Assembly: GCF_031877795.1 (NCBI RefSeq)
Contig: NC_133958.1
Coordinates: 4,526,001-4,590,000 of the forward strand
From: Strix aluco
Lineage: Eukaryota; Chordata; Aves; Strigiformes; Strigidae
Reading direction: 5' to 3'
Length of the DNA stretch: 64,000 bases
Position 1 is the first letter of the stretch; every line of letters starts with the position of its first letter. This document shows positions 24,901-39,200 of this stretch, in pieces. The notes under the pieces are model-generated. The model saw only the letters and a program-made list of their open reading frames with translations. It was not told where the DNA came from and made no database searches. The position numbers were made by a program, and so were the translations under genes.

Positions 24901-27900
24901 CATCATTTAGCAAATGACCAATATCTCACCCCTCCCTGCCAAGCCGCTTTTCTCTGTGTGCCGATGGTACATCAACCCTCCTCATCCTCTGTTTGCGCTG
25001 GTGAAAGAAGGAATTACTGCAGTATTTATCTACCACACTCTCTTTCACCAGGAGACTGTTCATCTCCTTTGCAAGGCGGCCCCGGGGGCACCGATCACTG
25101 CACGCTTCTCCTACCACTTGCAAGAAACATCGCAGTGGGCAAAGCTTTAAAGCAAATAAAATAATAGAAAAATTTGAATGAAGGTGATTAATGCACTTGG
25201 AGGATTCGATTGATCAGTGGTTGTGTCTGGGCTGTGCTGGCTGTCTCAGACCCGCATCTCTGAGAGTTTTTGGAGAGTTCAGTTACCTCCAGGCAACGAC
25301 AAACGCACTTTTGCTGTGCAAACTTTAGCAGGTGAAAAGGAAAACAGGGGGAAAGCCTGGCTTTCCTCCTCCCACCAAAACTACTGATATTGGGGCCTTT
25401 GCGACGGCAGCAAAACAGGCGGTAAGTGAAGCGAAGGTGAGCATGCTGCACTGGGGATGTATAGTGCATATTGGGGGTAGGGGACCTGCTTAATTCCAGG
25501 ACCAAAAGCTCATGGCCCAAAATTGGCAATATTTGGGGCTGGATTTACGTTCACCTCCTCCACAGCCATCCCCAGCCAGGGTCTGGCCACACTGCAATAC
25601 TTCACGACAGCTTTACACCTGCAGAGCTCCGTGGAAAACACTTACCTGTTCTACAAATGGATCCCTTGTCTTTTAAAAGGAATCAAATCTTGTGGATAAA
25701 TACAAGTGTTTTTATTCCCTTTGTGGACAGTTGTGGCAGAATAAGATAGCGGGTTAAGGTGAGGCCGGAAAACCTTTCATTCTGTGGGCTGCATCTTGTC
25801 ATCCAAGGTAAACACGCAGCTTAATGAAATTTCAAGAGGGAAAAGGTGAGATATTTGTCTTTATGTTCATTACCCTTTAAAGCAGAAACAATATTTGAAG
25901 AGAAACAAAGATAATAATCATATGCGGTGAACAAACACAGCCTAGATCCTGGATTAATGAAGTGACTGAAATAAAAATCCAAACGCCGGGGCTTTGGGTG
26001 CACAGGGGAGAGCACCCGCGTCCCGTGGGGCATGTAGCCGTTGCACTCATCACTGTCCCCAACGTCTCTGACAGAAGATCCCCCCTGCCATCATCCCCAG
26101 ACACTATCCCAGGGATGTGGCCATCACCATCAGCACCGCCCACGTCTCCCAGGGAGCATTCGTCCCCCCGCATCCCGCTGTACTCACCACTGATGCTCAG
26201 GGTGAACCTTCCACCCTCCAGCAAAGCCCTCGGTCACTATTTTTCCTTTCACCCGCACAACCGTCGAGATATTACAGTTGTATTTAATTTTTTCCCCCTC
26301 TTCTGCTTGTCTTGTATACTTATAGACTCCTACGAATAATACCAGTTGGGACGTTTATAAAACAGAGACTGCACAGCAGAAAGGAATTTATTTGTTGGTA
26401 CCAACGCAAGACTTCAACATACGAACAAGTGCTGAGCACAGCGAAACGAACACCCCCCGCCCTGTAGATCCTCACTGCAGGAAATCCTGTAAGTTTGAGG
26501 AGTTGCTATGGTCTACTGGATAAATAATTTAAAAATACCCTCAAAAGATATTTACACAATAACCTGTACCAGTGCCAAAGAAACCATTAGTGTCAATTAG
26601 AAAATCGGATGTGTTCCCAGGGCAAAACGCCACCCAGCCCTGAGGGAGATGGGGACATCAGTGTCACTGTTCTTGGCAAGTGCCACATGCCCATGGGTGG
26701 CACCTCCAGCAGCTCATTCCTCCTGCTGGGAAGCCATCCCGAAAGTTTGGAGGTGATGGAGGAGCCGGGGCGATGCCCTTGGGCTTTGCTTGCTTCACTG
26801 CTTCCCGCTGCAGCTCTTGGTACCCGTGTGCCCCCTGGACGTGTCCCGTCCTGCTCAGCTGCAGGAATTCCCCATTTCCACTTAATGGCCACCAACAAGC
26901 CAGGCAGATGCCAGAGGTTTAAAGCAGAAAGGAGGAAGAAGAGACAACCATCGACGTGGTGTTTTGCAGACATCCTTCAGCCTTTCTAGTAACATCAGCC
27001 AGCCTTTCCATCCAGGGACAAATCATCCCCTTCTCCTGACCACAGCCTTTTCCTGCTGGGAAAACTGGGGCTGAGCCCAGGCATTCCCAGCTCTGCAGCC
27101 ACCTCACACTCTCCTAACAAACAATATCTCTTTATTTCCCACAATAACCAGCCGCATTTTCCGTTATTATTTGCAGCACCAGTAGGACGCGGCGCAAAAT
27201 AAGCATTTGACGAAGTCAGACAACTTTTAGGCAAACCAAAACCAGAGTAAACATAAGAAAAGTTTAAATTACTCAGCAGGCAAATGGAGGGAGAGCAGCC
27301 TGAAGCCCTCGAGGATGTCGGGGCCGAAGGGCTGCAGCCACGTCTCCCTCTCGGGCAGGCAAGGAAAGCTTCTCCCAGGGCATCTTGCAAGGGCACAGAG
27401 TCTCTTTCCATGGGTTTTTGGGTTTCCAGGGTGTTTTTCCTTTATTTGAGTAGACTTAACTCTGAGATTTGACAGCCTTGAGTAATTCAGGGGTAAAAAT
27501 CCCTTAGTCCTTCTGGGTCTAATGAGGAAGATGGATGGATGGGAATAGGTGCTATCAGCAATTTAGCTGTACATTTAATTGTGTAATTAGTGCCTCCTGT
27601 AACCACACATCATCCGAGCACAAAAATTCCCTCCTGTGCAGGCACGTATTAGGGGCATTTCTCACTTCTTGGGGAATTACTGGGAATAAGATGGAGCTGA
27701 ATGGTGACTATGATAAGGAGAAATGTAAGTGTCCTCACCAGCCTTCATATAGACACAGTTTTTAGCGTTTTAGAGGTATATATGAAGTGTGTTATATGCC
27801 TCACCTTTCAGGACTACGCACATTTACTACACAGGGGGAAGGGGGGTTAAATATTTACTCTACAATGCAAACAGAAATATAAACCTGCTAAAAACATTTT

Positions 27901-29880
27901 GCTGAGCATAAATAGCACTTTTATCTTTTGATCTTGTCTCTTAAGCTCATCAGCCAGGTGAGGCAGCCTGCTCTCCTCCCCAGCACATCAACAGACCCCT
28001 GCACCTTCTTGATTTTTCACTGACAGTAAAAAAAAAAAAAAAACAAGGAAAAGGAAAAGAGAAATAGGTGAAAAAGGGAAAGTCCATTTTCCTTTGGGGT
28101 GGACCAAGGACAGCAGCATCTTTCTTCTGCTTCCCTTTGCAGCCAGTTCCGACTCCCTGGGTAGGTATTTGCTGCTAAATCCTGCCAATTATTATTATTC
28201 CCAGCCGAGCTGCCCTTTGCCAGCCCAGACAGAACTGCTGGCTGGCTGCATCCCAAAAAAAGTTCATCTTCAGGATTTTAGGTGCATCTCTTAATTGCTG
28301 CACCAGGAACACACTGAAATCAATGCCTCCTACATCGCTGGAAGGCGCACACCCTGGGGACCAGCATCTATTCCAAACCTGCCATTTTCTAAACAAAACT
28401 GATAGGAAACAAATTATGCTCCAACCCCTTGTCATAACTACACGAGGCTGCTCTCAAAATAATCCTTCAGACCCAGCCCCAGATTTTTAAGGCTGGAAAT
28501 TTACCCTAAGGAGTTTCAGAATCTCCTTTTTAATTCAGAGATGCACAGTGCTTGGTAAGCTGAAATGTTATTTTAAGACAACCTGGGTTTTGTGCTAGAC
28601 TGAGAACAAGCAGTTCTGCCAGGTTTATTGGAGGTGAAAGGAGGAAAAGGACCTGTAAGAACCCTCTGGACAATGTTGGGAAGAGTCAAATTTAGAAATA
28701 AGATATGGTAGACTTTGGATAGAGCAAACTTTGGCCCAAAAAAAACCCCCCAACACCACCAGAAGAGGTGAGGAACTCCTTCTGCTCATGCACATGTCCC
28801 CACTTTAGCTAAGTCTGTGGTCCAGACCAGGCTGCTGGGGCACTGCCCGCCCCACGGCACGGTTATCCCAGCCCACAGCGATGCCACCCTGCTTGCAGAG
28901 ACCCCAAACTCCCACAGCAGCTGCCAAGATGGCAAATAATACAGTTGATTTCTGGTCGTGAGCAGACCAGAGCAAAGCTACCTGTGTCAGACACCAAGCC
29001 AGAAACCAAAACCCCTGCGTGGAGCCACCTCGGGGCCAGAAACATTTTCCACCTGGAGCTGAAACGGTCGCTCCACGCTGGAGTTTTCATGGTTGAAACG
29101 TTCTGGTGAAGACTTCATTTTTTTTCTTTAGAGTCCACCTTGGCCAAGCCCTGGGGGTCTAATTTGCCCTGGGCACAGCTTAGTCGCAGGCTCTAGGCCA
29201 GCTCAGTAACCCTGATTAACCTGGTGCTGCTCAGCCCAGCTTTAAGGGAAGCATTTCCCCCCCCCAGCACCAGAGCTGTGCAGAAACCATACCAGTGAAC
29301 GTCTTTTCCTTTTTATTGAAGGGGGAAGGTAAGATCTAAAGCAGCTTAATATCTTCTGGGTTTTTCCCTCCAAATTATGCAGCAAATATTACTGAAACCT
29401 CAGCAAACAAGCAGCTCCCCCAGGGCCTTCACCCCATGCACTTTCTTCCAGGGGGGGAAGAAATTCCAATTTGGGAATTTCCTTTGCTGCTGAACAAGCC
29501 ACAGTCTGTGGGTTTGCTTTGCAAATCTCAGAAGCCAGTTCACTGCCAAGAGGACTCTGTTTCAAAACTCTTCAGCGGCTCCTAGAGGAGCGCGAGCCCA
29601 CGATACAGATGTCAGCTCCTGCCAGGCTGCAAAACCCCTCCCAGAAGTATTTTCTTCCTCCAGTATGATGACGAAGGGCTTTATCTGGCTCAGATGATGA
29701 GGTGCTGAGCCTGCCAAGTGTTCAGGCAACACTAGAAGGCACCATTCCTCCAGAGATCAGCCTGCCCAGCTGCCACCAGGCAGAGCCATGACACCCTCCT
29801 GCTGCTCAGCCCCAGCTGGAGCTCCCTAACCAACTACACAGCTAAGGAAAGCCACAACCATGAGCCCAAAAGGACAAAAA
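18971..29880. other. Intergenic DNA between NKX3-1 and SLC25A37
   Basis: NKX3-1 (+) and SLC25A37 (-) converge here, and I recognise no gene. The region contains A- and T-homopolymers (20281-20297, 20647-20664, 28027-28044) but no CR1 copy I can identify. Several AT-rich unique blocks look like candidate conserved non-coding elements, notably 20500-20640, 22270-22420 and 27110-27260. A direct repeat of AGAGTAACT occurs near 23697-23728. Confidence 0.5.
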
Positions 29881-32765
29881 TCAGAATATTTTATTTCCTT
29901 GAGCTCCAGTGATACAACTGTAGCAGCATTTCACAAATGAACTCCTGCATTGTTAAATACACATTTAAGGAAACACATTAAATTCCAAGGCAGGCAAAAA
30001 AAAAAATAAAAATTAAGAACTGCAAAGTTACTCATCCTCCCCCTTAAATAATATGTGCGTTTGTTGCAGACAAAGCAGCAGTACATGTTTCACATACCAG
30101 GTTAAAATAAAACTTCAGACTCGCAGCAAAACTTTCAAATGCAAACCTAGAAGAGATGAGGAGGGGCTTTGGTGAAGGGGCTTTCACCTGGGGCTCCAGC
30201 ATTACGCACAGCAGGAAACATTTTAAACATGTGAGACCTTTGCAATTATTAGACCAACTGGGCACGCTCCCAGCTGCAGAATGGGAAGTCTGGTTTTATC
30301 AGATACCTGGGGTAATCCGTAAAGAGCTCTATAAACATACAAGTGCTCCTCACCCACTCACAGCTTGAGGCAGGGCAAGTTCCTAAGAAAACCTGGTTGA
30401 TAATTATTTATGTGCTCAAAACTCAGGACATGCTCACATTTTTCTGGCTAGGGACCAAAACGGGAGGGGGCAACCACCCTCCCAATCGCTCTAAACCCTG
30501 GGCAAGTCCAGCCTTTGTGTCCCAGCTACTCACAGGTTACTCCAAATGGGAGATAAATTCTCCCAGAATAGCTAAAGTGAAGTTGGAAATATTAAAGCTA
30601 AGCAGCCAGAGGAAGAGGATGATGCGCTGGGGACCGCTTGCTGAGCATGACTCCTAGCTACTGAAGTCACACTGAAAGCTGTCACCTTCCACATTATGCT
30701 ACAGTTTGCCTCTTTTAATATTAAAGTGACCCAAAATTTTCATCTTAAGTGTTTATGCCCATCTCCGATGGAAATATTTTGTGCAGTTCTGGTTCCTGTT
30801 AGTGACTCTCCAGTTTCTCAAGTCAATAGAAAAAAAAACATCCAAGGCCAACAGAGAGCTCAAAGACCTCCAGCCTCGAGGATCTCTGCGTGCAGAGCGC
30901 TGGGTGCTTTCTCCAGCTACACCGAGACCTTTGGCCTTGAGCTTACAATTTTTTACTTTAAGACACAGGGTGCGTTTGACACAGTGATTCGTTCAGTTTA
31001 AGTGACAAAAAGGCATCAAGAAGCTCATTTCACCATTACCAGTGGTACAAGGTTCATTTACACAAGGCACAAGCAACACCGCCCAGAGAGGTGCTCTTTG
31101 ATTCACCTTCTCCCAATAACGGAGCGAAAGGATCAGCTCTGCTTAGTGTCATCCTACGCCACGCGCCTGGCTGACAGGACACCTCCAGCGACACGTGCCA
31201 GCCCAAAAGCTGCCCCTCGCACCGTGGCTCCCCCGCAGACCCCCCCAGGGCTGACAACAAGCTGAAGCCACATCTCCACAAGCTGCGCCGTAAGGAGACA
31301 GTGCCGGCTTGAGCCATCAGCTGCTGCTGGCAGGGCAGGTTCCAGGGAGGATGGAGATTTGCCAGTTGGCATCCTGTAATTTATATTTACACATCCAGGC
31401 CCCTAAAATCCCTCATTAGCTACTAATCACCCAAGTAACTGGCTAAAGGGCCGTTCCCAGGAGGAGTAGGGCATGCAGCAAGGCTGCCACCCTTCCCAGG
31501 CAGGCACAGCTCTGCTGGCCACTGCAAAGCTCAGCATCCCGCAGCAGCAAAACCAATCCCAAGGCACGAGGAACCTCTCTACATTATTTTTTTTTCCTCC
31601 CCAACAGAGACGAGCAGCAGCTTATTGTCAAACACGGGCCGGGAGGTGGCTTCGGTTCTGCAGGGAAGACTTTCACTACCTGCTGCTGGTTTGGTGCTGC
31701 CAGGATGTGACCCTTGCGACCCAGTAGCCAAACTGTAAACAGAAGCTCTGGTCCTCCCCAGGGAGCAGAGAAACTCTGTGCACCCCACTTCGATCCCACC
31801 GGCTATCGAGATGTGCACAGTCGCTCCTGTAAGCAGGATCAGGGCCTTAGTGAAGAAGTATGAATAAATTAAGGGAGGATGGAGGCTGTTCAGCTATCAC
31901 ACACCATAGAAATGTACCTTTAAAAAAGTGTTTGCAAAAAAAAAATACTATTCTTTAAAATCTACTTTTTTATTTTAAGAGTCTCCTTGTAAAAAAAATG
32001 GCATTGATAGTTTCCCCCTCTCCCTCATAAAGTGACCAGGTATTTTGGGGTGCCCTTCCTATGTGTCCTACAGTTTCCCAAAGTGGTGTCCCCATTCCTT
32101 CTCCCCCCATCCCAGCAAGTCTCAAGGGGCTACCAAGTACCTTGACACCCACACGATAATCCGGGTCACCATTTGGGGGCTAAATGCTGTATAATTAAAG
32201 CCAATCTGGCTATAAAAATAAATGCTTTTGTGTCTTCCTTACACAGGATGGAAGAATTTAGCCCTTTTTAAACAGCTTAGCATCTAGCTGTAATAATATT
32301 TAAAAAACAACCCAAATGCCTACATAGAAAAATAAAGGATAAACATTATCCATCTATTTTATATTTATATAAAAAGTAAGTTCTGTGACAGGATATTTTG
32401 CTTCTTTGATGTAAAAAAAAAAAAAAATAACAGCCTAGGCTGCATAACCTAAGCCTTCTGGTGAGGAGCAAACTACATCTTCAAATATTCAGAGAAAAAT
32501 ACCAGTTAGCCATTTCACTTCTCCAAAATAAAGTTATTAAATATATATATTATTATAAGTCTTTATAAACTATGTCATTGTTTAAGCAAGGAGGGGAACA
32601 CGTGACTGAGGACCACTTTAATCCCTGCAGAGGGAGAAGTGGACGTCAGCTGTGAATCCACCAGAAACCTGGCACGTTCCTTAGCAGAGACCCAGAGCTG
32701 GCACAGGCACACACAGACACGCACAGAGGGGACACAGAGCCTCACATTCACTCTCGGTAAGTCCT
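29880..32765 (-). other. SLC25A37: Probable SLC25A37 3'UTR
   Basis: This is non-coding sequence directly after the SLC25A37 stop on the minus strand, moderately AT-rich and without interspersed repeats. Two poly(A)-signal candidates on the minus strand (plus-strand TTTATT) are at 31969-31974 and 29889-29894. The distal one gives a UTR of about 2.9 kb, in line with the long 3'UTR of mammalian SLC25A37. The end is therefore uncertain. Confidence 0.45.
29889..29894 (-). terminator. SLC25A37: Candidate distal poly(A) signal of SLC25A37
   Basis: Plus-strand TTTATT reads AATAAA on the minus strand, followed by T-rich sequence (CTGATTTTTGTCCTTTTG). A proximal alternative is 31969-31974. The choice between them cannot be made from sequence alone. 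Confidence 0.35.
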
Positions 32766-33286
32766 TCACAAGGATGTTCTTTTTTCCAGCTTATGCTTTG
32801 TGAGAAAGTACTTGAAGAACTCATACACCGACCAGGCGATGGCCGTAGAAGGCATCTGGTAGATGACACGTGCCTGCACCCCTCTGAAATACCCCGCGAT
32901 GCCCCCCAGCTGATAGACAGTCTTGAAGGCGTTCATCATGCCCGAGAGATGTCCGCTGATGTTCACAGAGCTCAGGGCCATGTTCTCTTGGGTGTTGAGC
33001 AGGGTCTTGCAGACATCCAGAGGAGTGGTGGCGGCGGCTGCCACAGCCCCTGCGACGGCACCGGAGACGATGTGGGAGCGAGGGTTATACTCCCGGTGTG
33101 GGTTGATCTGCTCCTGCATGAATTCGTAGGTGATGAAGTGAATGGCCTGGAAGGGGACGTTCATGGTGAGCTGGGTGGTGTAGCTGCGGTAGAAGGCACC
33201 GAACCCCTCCGTCTTCTGCACTGTCCTTACGCACGCCAGGACTGACTTGTAGGGGGAGTTGAACATCTGCATCCGCTGCTTCACCA
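32766..33286 (-). CDS. SLC25A37: SLC25A37 coding exon 4 (last)
   Basis: This exon encodes the end of Val167 to Leu339, covering the end of carrier repeat 2 and all of repeat 3 including PLDVCK. It starts after a CCAG acceptor and ends at the stop codon (32766-32768). Confidence 0.97.
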
Positions 33287-36200
33287 CTGGTCCAGGCGAC
33301 GGCCGCGGCGGGTGAAGGCAGGGCAGGCAGCACCAGGCAGGACAGACACAGGGAGATAACAGCTTATTAGCTAAGACACACCTTTCCTGGTCATCACAAC
33401 ACCCAGACCAAACCCTGCTCCCAGACCCAACCACAGCCAACTTCTCCCTCCAAGTCCAAACTGCTACGACATAAATCAGGTATTTCTGTAGTGATGAGCT
33501 TATCGACAGGCTTTTACCAAAAGGCAGCACAACCTGCCCAGTGCCCCCCAAAAACTCAACGCCACAAGCAAGGGAAGCAGGTCAGAGCTCAGCCTTGGTT
33601 CAACAGCCCTCTACTTCCACGGGCTAATCCTCAAGCTTAATTAATGAACCTTTAGTCCTAGTTATAAAGGCATTAAAACAGACTGATAAGGACCCTCAGA
33701 TGTATCTGTAAGGATGGAGAGCTGTTGTGTGGTAATCCTGACATGCCAAGAGGACAAGGGCAGAAAGGTGATTAAATAACTGTACATCACCTGGGAGGTG
33801 TAACAGACCCCACCTAAAGTCCCCAGTCCTGAATATAACAACTTCCATTGACTTAAAAGGCCAATGAATTTAATTCATTTCATCAGCATATGATTAAAAG
33901 GATTTGAAACACTAGAGATATTTTTTCCTTCAGAAAAAACTGACTTTGGGCCAACTCAGAAGTACAATACATAAACAGTGAAGAGCTGGCAGTCCAGCTA
34001 ATTGTCTTCATTTTAGCTGAATTTTGCTGTTAGTCCTCTTAATGCCAGGCTCTACCTACCCGGGAAGGCTACACAATGGTCCTACCAGCTGCTGCACTTG
34101 TCTAACAACATGACTAAGTTCAGTTTTGTTTGGATAGTCCAAAGCTTTAGAGAAACCACTCCAGCAAAGATGCGCTAGCAGAGTAGTAACTGCATCGAGG
34201 TGACACCAGTTTTCCTGGGAAGTCACAATAAGCCACACAGATGCTGTGCAACCCCTTGGCAAGCAAGAAAAACAGGCAGGCAGAATTTATCCCTTTACAC
34301 TGGCTTGTCTGAGCTCATGAAAGCTGGGCAGAGTCACTAAAGCAAAGGGCATCGACTGCTGAGATGGCGCAGGGTGTCCTTGGTGCCTTCCCAGGCTAAC
34401 GGGGTGCAGCACTTCCCCAACAGCACAGGGCGTTACCTTCAGCAGGATTCATCACTGCGTCGTGGAGTAGCGTGGCCACGCTCCCGGCTATACCTGCAAA
34501 ACACAAGAGCATCCTTCAGAAAAAAAAAAAAAGATTCAGAAGCCAGGGGCTTGCTCAGGCACTGCCATCTGCAGAGGCAGCAGCCGATGGTGCGGGCAGC
34601 CCGCACCCCCTCGAGCACCCGGGTACTGCTGCCTGGGGAGCTGCAGCCCAGCAACACGACTCATTCCCAGTGCAGAAAAACCCACCCAGAGCAGCCTGAC
34701 AGAAACCAGGATCCGCTCACCAGACCACAGCCATCACCTTTGCTATTCCCTACAACCCAAGGTTTTGTTTAAGACACCGCTGGCTTCGCTCAGCCCGCGC
34801 CGCACTGAGAGATGAGCAATGTTTAGAACTGGCTCAGCGCATCCATAATTAGGCATTTTCATCCATTTACTCAGTCTAGTTTTAAACACTAATTGCACGG
34901 ATTCTGCAAACATTCAGCCAGCCATTAATGATCTGCAGTTGGCTCTAGGATGGGCCTCTCCAGCCACACCTTCTCCTTTGATGTAGGTTTCCATCTCAAA
35001 TTCTCTCTTGCCCAAATGACTTTCGGTCATTTCTCATTAACACAGCGCTTCGGTTTTCCCGCTGGTACTGAAAGCCTGTAGCTACTTGAAAGGCAAACAC
35101 AGGAAGCATATTACCAGCAAAAAGCAGCAAGCCAGGATATTATATACCCTTAACTGAGTTGGTTGAGTCAAGTGACTGCCATGGCAGATTCCTACCACCA
35201 CATCACATCAAGGACCAGGCAGAAATGTCTTCAGCACAAACCCTTTTGTAACACCCCTGGCTGCTCAGTTAGAGAGTTTCTGCTGTTGCGGTGGTATTAC
35301 CGGACCTAAAAGCAAAAGCCTTCCTGGTAGAAGCAAAATCTTTAACAGGGGTGAGCACACAGAGTGCGCTTTACCATGCTGGAGCTCCAACATCTGGAAC
35401 AACTTGTACTTCAAACCTCCAGAGGTTTAGATGATGCCTTCAACATAAAGCCAGAAAGAGCCTGCGAATGCATCTTAACACCTCTTGTCCAATGTACTGA
35501 TTACCTGTGCTACAATAATTTGAGATTAAAGAGTAGTGCAGAAATTACTTTGGAGGGTGCACAACAATGCCAGGAAGGGCTTCACTACTCTGCAGCTGAC
35601 AGCCAGACATCTCTAGCCTCTAACTAGTCCTAAGACAGGGCACAGGTTTCAGGGCAGCATGGTGACCAGCACAAAGCACTTGCCCACCCAACTTCCCCCT
35701 GTCTCCCCAGTACTCCCAAAGCGGGTGCCGAGACGGGCAAGCCTGGGGTTACGTTTGCATCCTGCATCCTCCCGTACGGATATTTACAGTGGCAGCGCGA
35801 ATGCAGCCGCCTAAAGCAGCTCCTCCAGGAGCAGAGCACGGCGAAGGATGCCAGGCTAAGTGCTAAGGCTGCTGACTGCAAGCAGGTGGTTTTTTTTGTG
35901 CAAAACCCAAAAATACCATTGGCCAAGTGGCTGTTTCCTCCATGCTGGATAGTATCACTTAGAGACTTTTTCATTTTTTCATAGCAGGCAAAGTACATTG
36001 CGTGGGCAGGGCCAGCCCCCAGCATGGTGACATTAATCCCACGTAAAGGCCTCCAGAAACCCTCTGTAAGGACAATCTTCTTCAGAGCTTCGTACACGCT
36101 CCTGTACTGGGCTTTGGGGTCCGGCTGCAAGCTCTGCATCCTTGTCTGCAACAAAGCACACAAAGGGAGAGGCCTCAGTTACTCGTCTTTAATGCAACAA

Positions 36201-39200
36201 GCTCGAGTCATAAAGAGCTACAAGGCTTCCAAGATCATTAGAGGGGGCAATAATTTAGTCCCTGGTTGCACCCACGCCGGGGCCACGGCACTATTTATCC
36301 ACGCTTCGCCTGCCAGACCAGCAAGATTAAGTCTGTGCTCCCATTGCAACACCAAAACGTTACGAGGCTGCTCAGACAAGCGCTCGGCGGAGGGAAGTGT
36401 AACCTCTGCTCTTGTTTATGCATCGAAAGTACAGGGCATTAAGCTAGCACAGTTGTTCAAAAGACTCGGTGAAGAAATACAGTTAGGTCTTTAATTGCCT
36501 CTTGCTTACAACACTCCCGGCTCTCTGCCCCAGCTTGTTTCTCCTGCAGTTGCTCAGCTGCTTGTGACACTTGGCACACAGCATCAGCCCGCTCGACTGG
36601 GAAACAGGTTTCCTAGAAGGGCGAGCTGAGAAAATGGGGTATCCGCAGTAACTCCCCCCGTAGAAGAAGCAGCAGGTAAAGGCCACCCTGTTGTCCTGCA
36701 CAGGGACCCGAGGAAGACCCGGCTGGTGACTGCCCCCCAGCAGCCCGGGGAGCAGAGCTGCCCTTCGGCCCGTCTTCCTCCCAGCTCCCGCTGCCCCGGA
36801 GCCACCAACCGCCTGAGCCAGGAGGTTTCACCTGTGTCTTTGTTCAACCGTCCTTGACGGGCTTTTCTTCCATGGATTTTTGGAGCCAGCTAAGCTTCTG
36901 GCATCCAAAGCATCCTATTAAACTCACTGCCATCACTTAATTACGCACAGTGGGAAAAATGACTTCTTTTAGCTTGTTTCAGGCTTCTTCAGACTGATGC
37001 CATCACACACCAGCAATGCTCGAAGCCCTTGCAAGGATGATGCCAACCTGCGATGGGTGTTTGCAGGGCACAGACCCCAGCCACCTCCCACCAGCAATGG
37101 GGGAGACACTGGCAGGGTTTAAACCCCTACAATCATCCCGGCAGGACCAAGCAAATCGAGATGCAAAGGGTTCTCTGCTGCTCCTGCTGAGCAGCCCACA
37201 AGTCCTGCTGGTCTGCAACAAGCTGATCCACCCCATCACACCGAAACCAGTCCGAAGGGATACAGCCGTCAGTGGTGGCCTCATGCCTCGAAACACAAAC
37301 ACAGAAGGCTCCTGGGAAAGGGCACAGCCACAGGAGATGGGTGTTTAGCAACCTGCAACAGGCTCCATCAAATTAATGCTCTTTTAAGGAGAAGCTTGAC
37401 AACCAAAATTCAGATGTCATTCGGGTTTGACCGTCCGCTGGGACACCCCATCTTGAGAATAAAGTTTCCCCCAAACAATTTGGCAACACGCAGACACCGG
37501 CACTGCCCTCGCAGGCAAAAGAGCACGAGTGGCTCAGTCCTTGGCAGAGACTCAACAGCCCTTGAAACAGCAAGGGCTGCCGATGCCACCTCCACACTTC
37601 CTCCTAGGACACTTCCCTTCAAGCTTATCAACTCACTTCAGTAATTAGCCAGGAGGCAATATTACAGCTGAGCTTTCAGGCAAGATGAAGCCAAACAAAG
37701 CGTTTCAGGTTTGAACCTTCGATTCCCAAAACCACTCTAGTTACAGACAACTTTCACGTACACTTTCTGAGACCAAGGAAGAGAGCTGAATTCAGGACTT
37801 TCACCCAGGATAATAAAACCAGGCTATGAAAGCAAAACCAATACATGAGGCTAAGTCAAACAAATTTCTGCACGTAAATGTTCTAAAAAAATTGCACAGG
37901 AATTACAATTGCAAAGTGACTTAGTTCAGCAGCTAGCTGAATTTCAGACTTCGAAGCATTGGCTGGTGGTCATGACAAGGCATCACCCTACAACAGGGAA
38001 TCTGGCGGCCTCCAGCAAAGCTTCGTGTTTCAGAGCACTAAATGCATTGTAACCTACGAACAGCGCTGGAAATGAACCCAAAGGCTCAGAAAAATCCTCC
38101 TGTTAAGGCAGCAACTGCACTGAATTCTCTTGGAATTTAAAAACAGGTTTTAAATGCGGCTCTCAAGCCCTTGCTGAGCGGGCGTAAGGGCCTTGCAACC
38201 CCTCCAAGGGTCTCTGCACCTTCCCGTCCCACGGATGCTCTTCAGGAGGGGCTGGGCAGGGGCTGGATTTCACGATGCCCCGGAGAAACTCCCGGCAGCG
38301 GCTCCACCATCAGCGTGACTCAGCACGACCCACTGCTGCCGGGCTGGTCGCATCCAGCTGGGGTTTTGGTTTGGTGGTTTTGTGTGGTTTTTTTTTTTTT
38401 GCTCTGCTAGTTTTAACTTGAAGGCATTGCTTCAGACTCCAGAACTGACCCCAGGAGATCTCGATCTCAGCCCAGTCTATTGCTGGGATGCCTTCGAAGC
38501 AGCCGGAATAATTTAAGCGCGTAGCAGCGTCATCTCATCAGAAAGGTAATCAGGGATAAGTGCTCCTGTAAAGCAATAAACTACCAGCCTGGCATGTGCA
38601 CGTGGTGCTGCGCTGTTGGGAACTAACCTTGAGTATCTCCACCCTTACTGAGGATCCTGTTGCTTTCACAAAAGAATGAATAAATATCAATTTTTATTTT
38701 TCTGATGATCATCTGGCCCACTCTAGAGGCATTCAAAAGCTCATACTGCACCCCAGAGCGGGCGGTAAGTGTACACTGCACCCCCTTAACCCATGCACGC
38801 TGCAGTTGCATCATCACCAGCACAGCCAGGTCTGCAGGCTTGGACCTTTCATTAAAGCTGTGGACACAAACAGGACAAACAGCCCAAGGTGTAACCAAAA
38901 CCAGGATCTCCTGTGTGGCTGCTGCAAGAGGCACAGAGCTGAAAACAAGTTCAGCTCTCTTTCGTCCAGGATAAGTTTATCATGGTGTGAAGGATGATGA
39001 TTTGCTATGAGCTATGCAGTCCTCACCCCCAGCCAGCTCCTGCCACCTCTTTGAAGCCAGCAAGCTCCTCTGAGAGCCTCACCCCCCTGTTAAACCAGCC
39101 AAGAAATACTTCTCCACCTACTTAGATTAATCCTTGTTGCATAAGGCAAGAGTGCACTGACAACCACAAGCATCCTGGTAGCCCTGGTTTCAGTTTGGGC

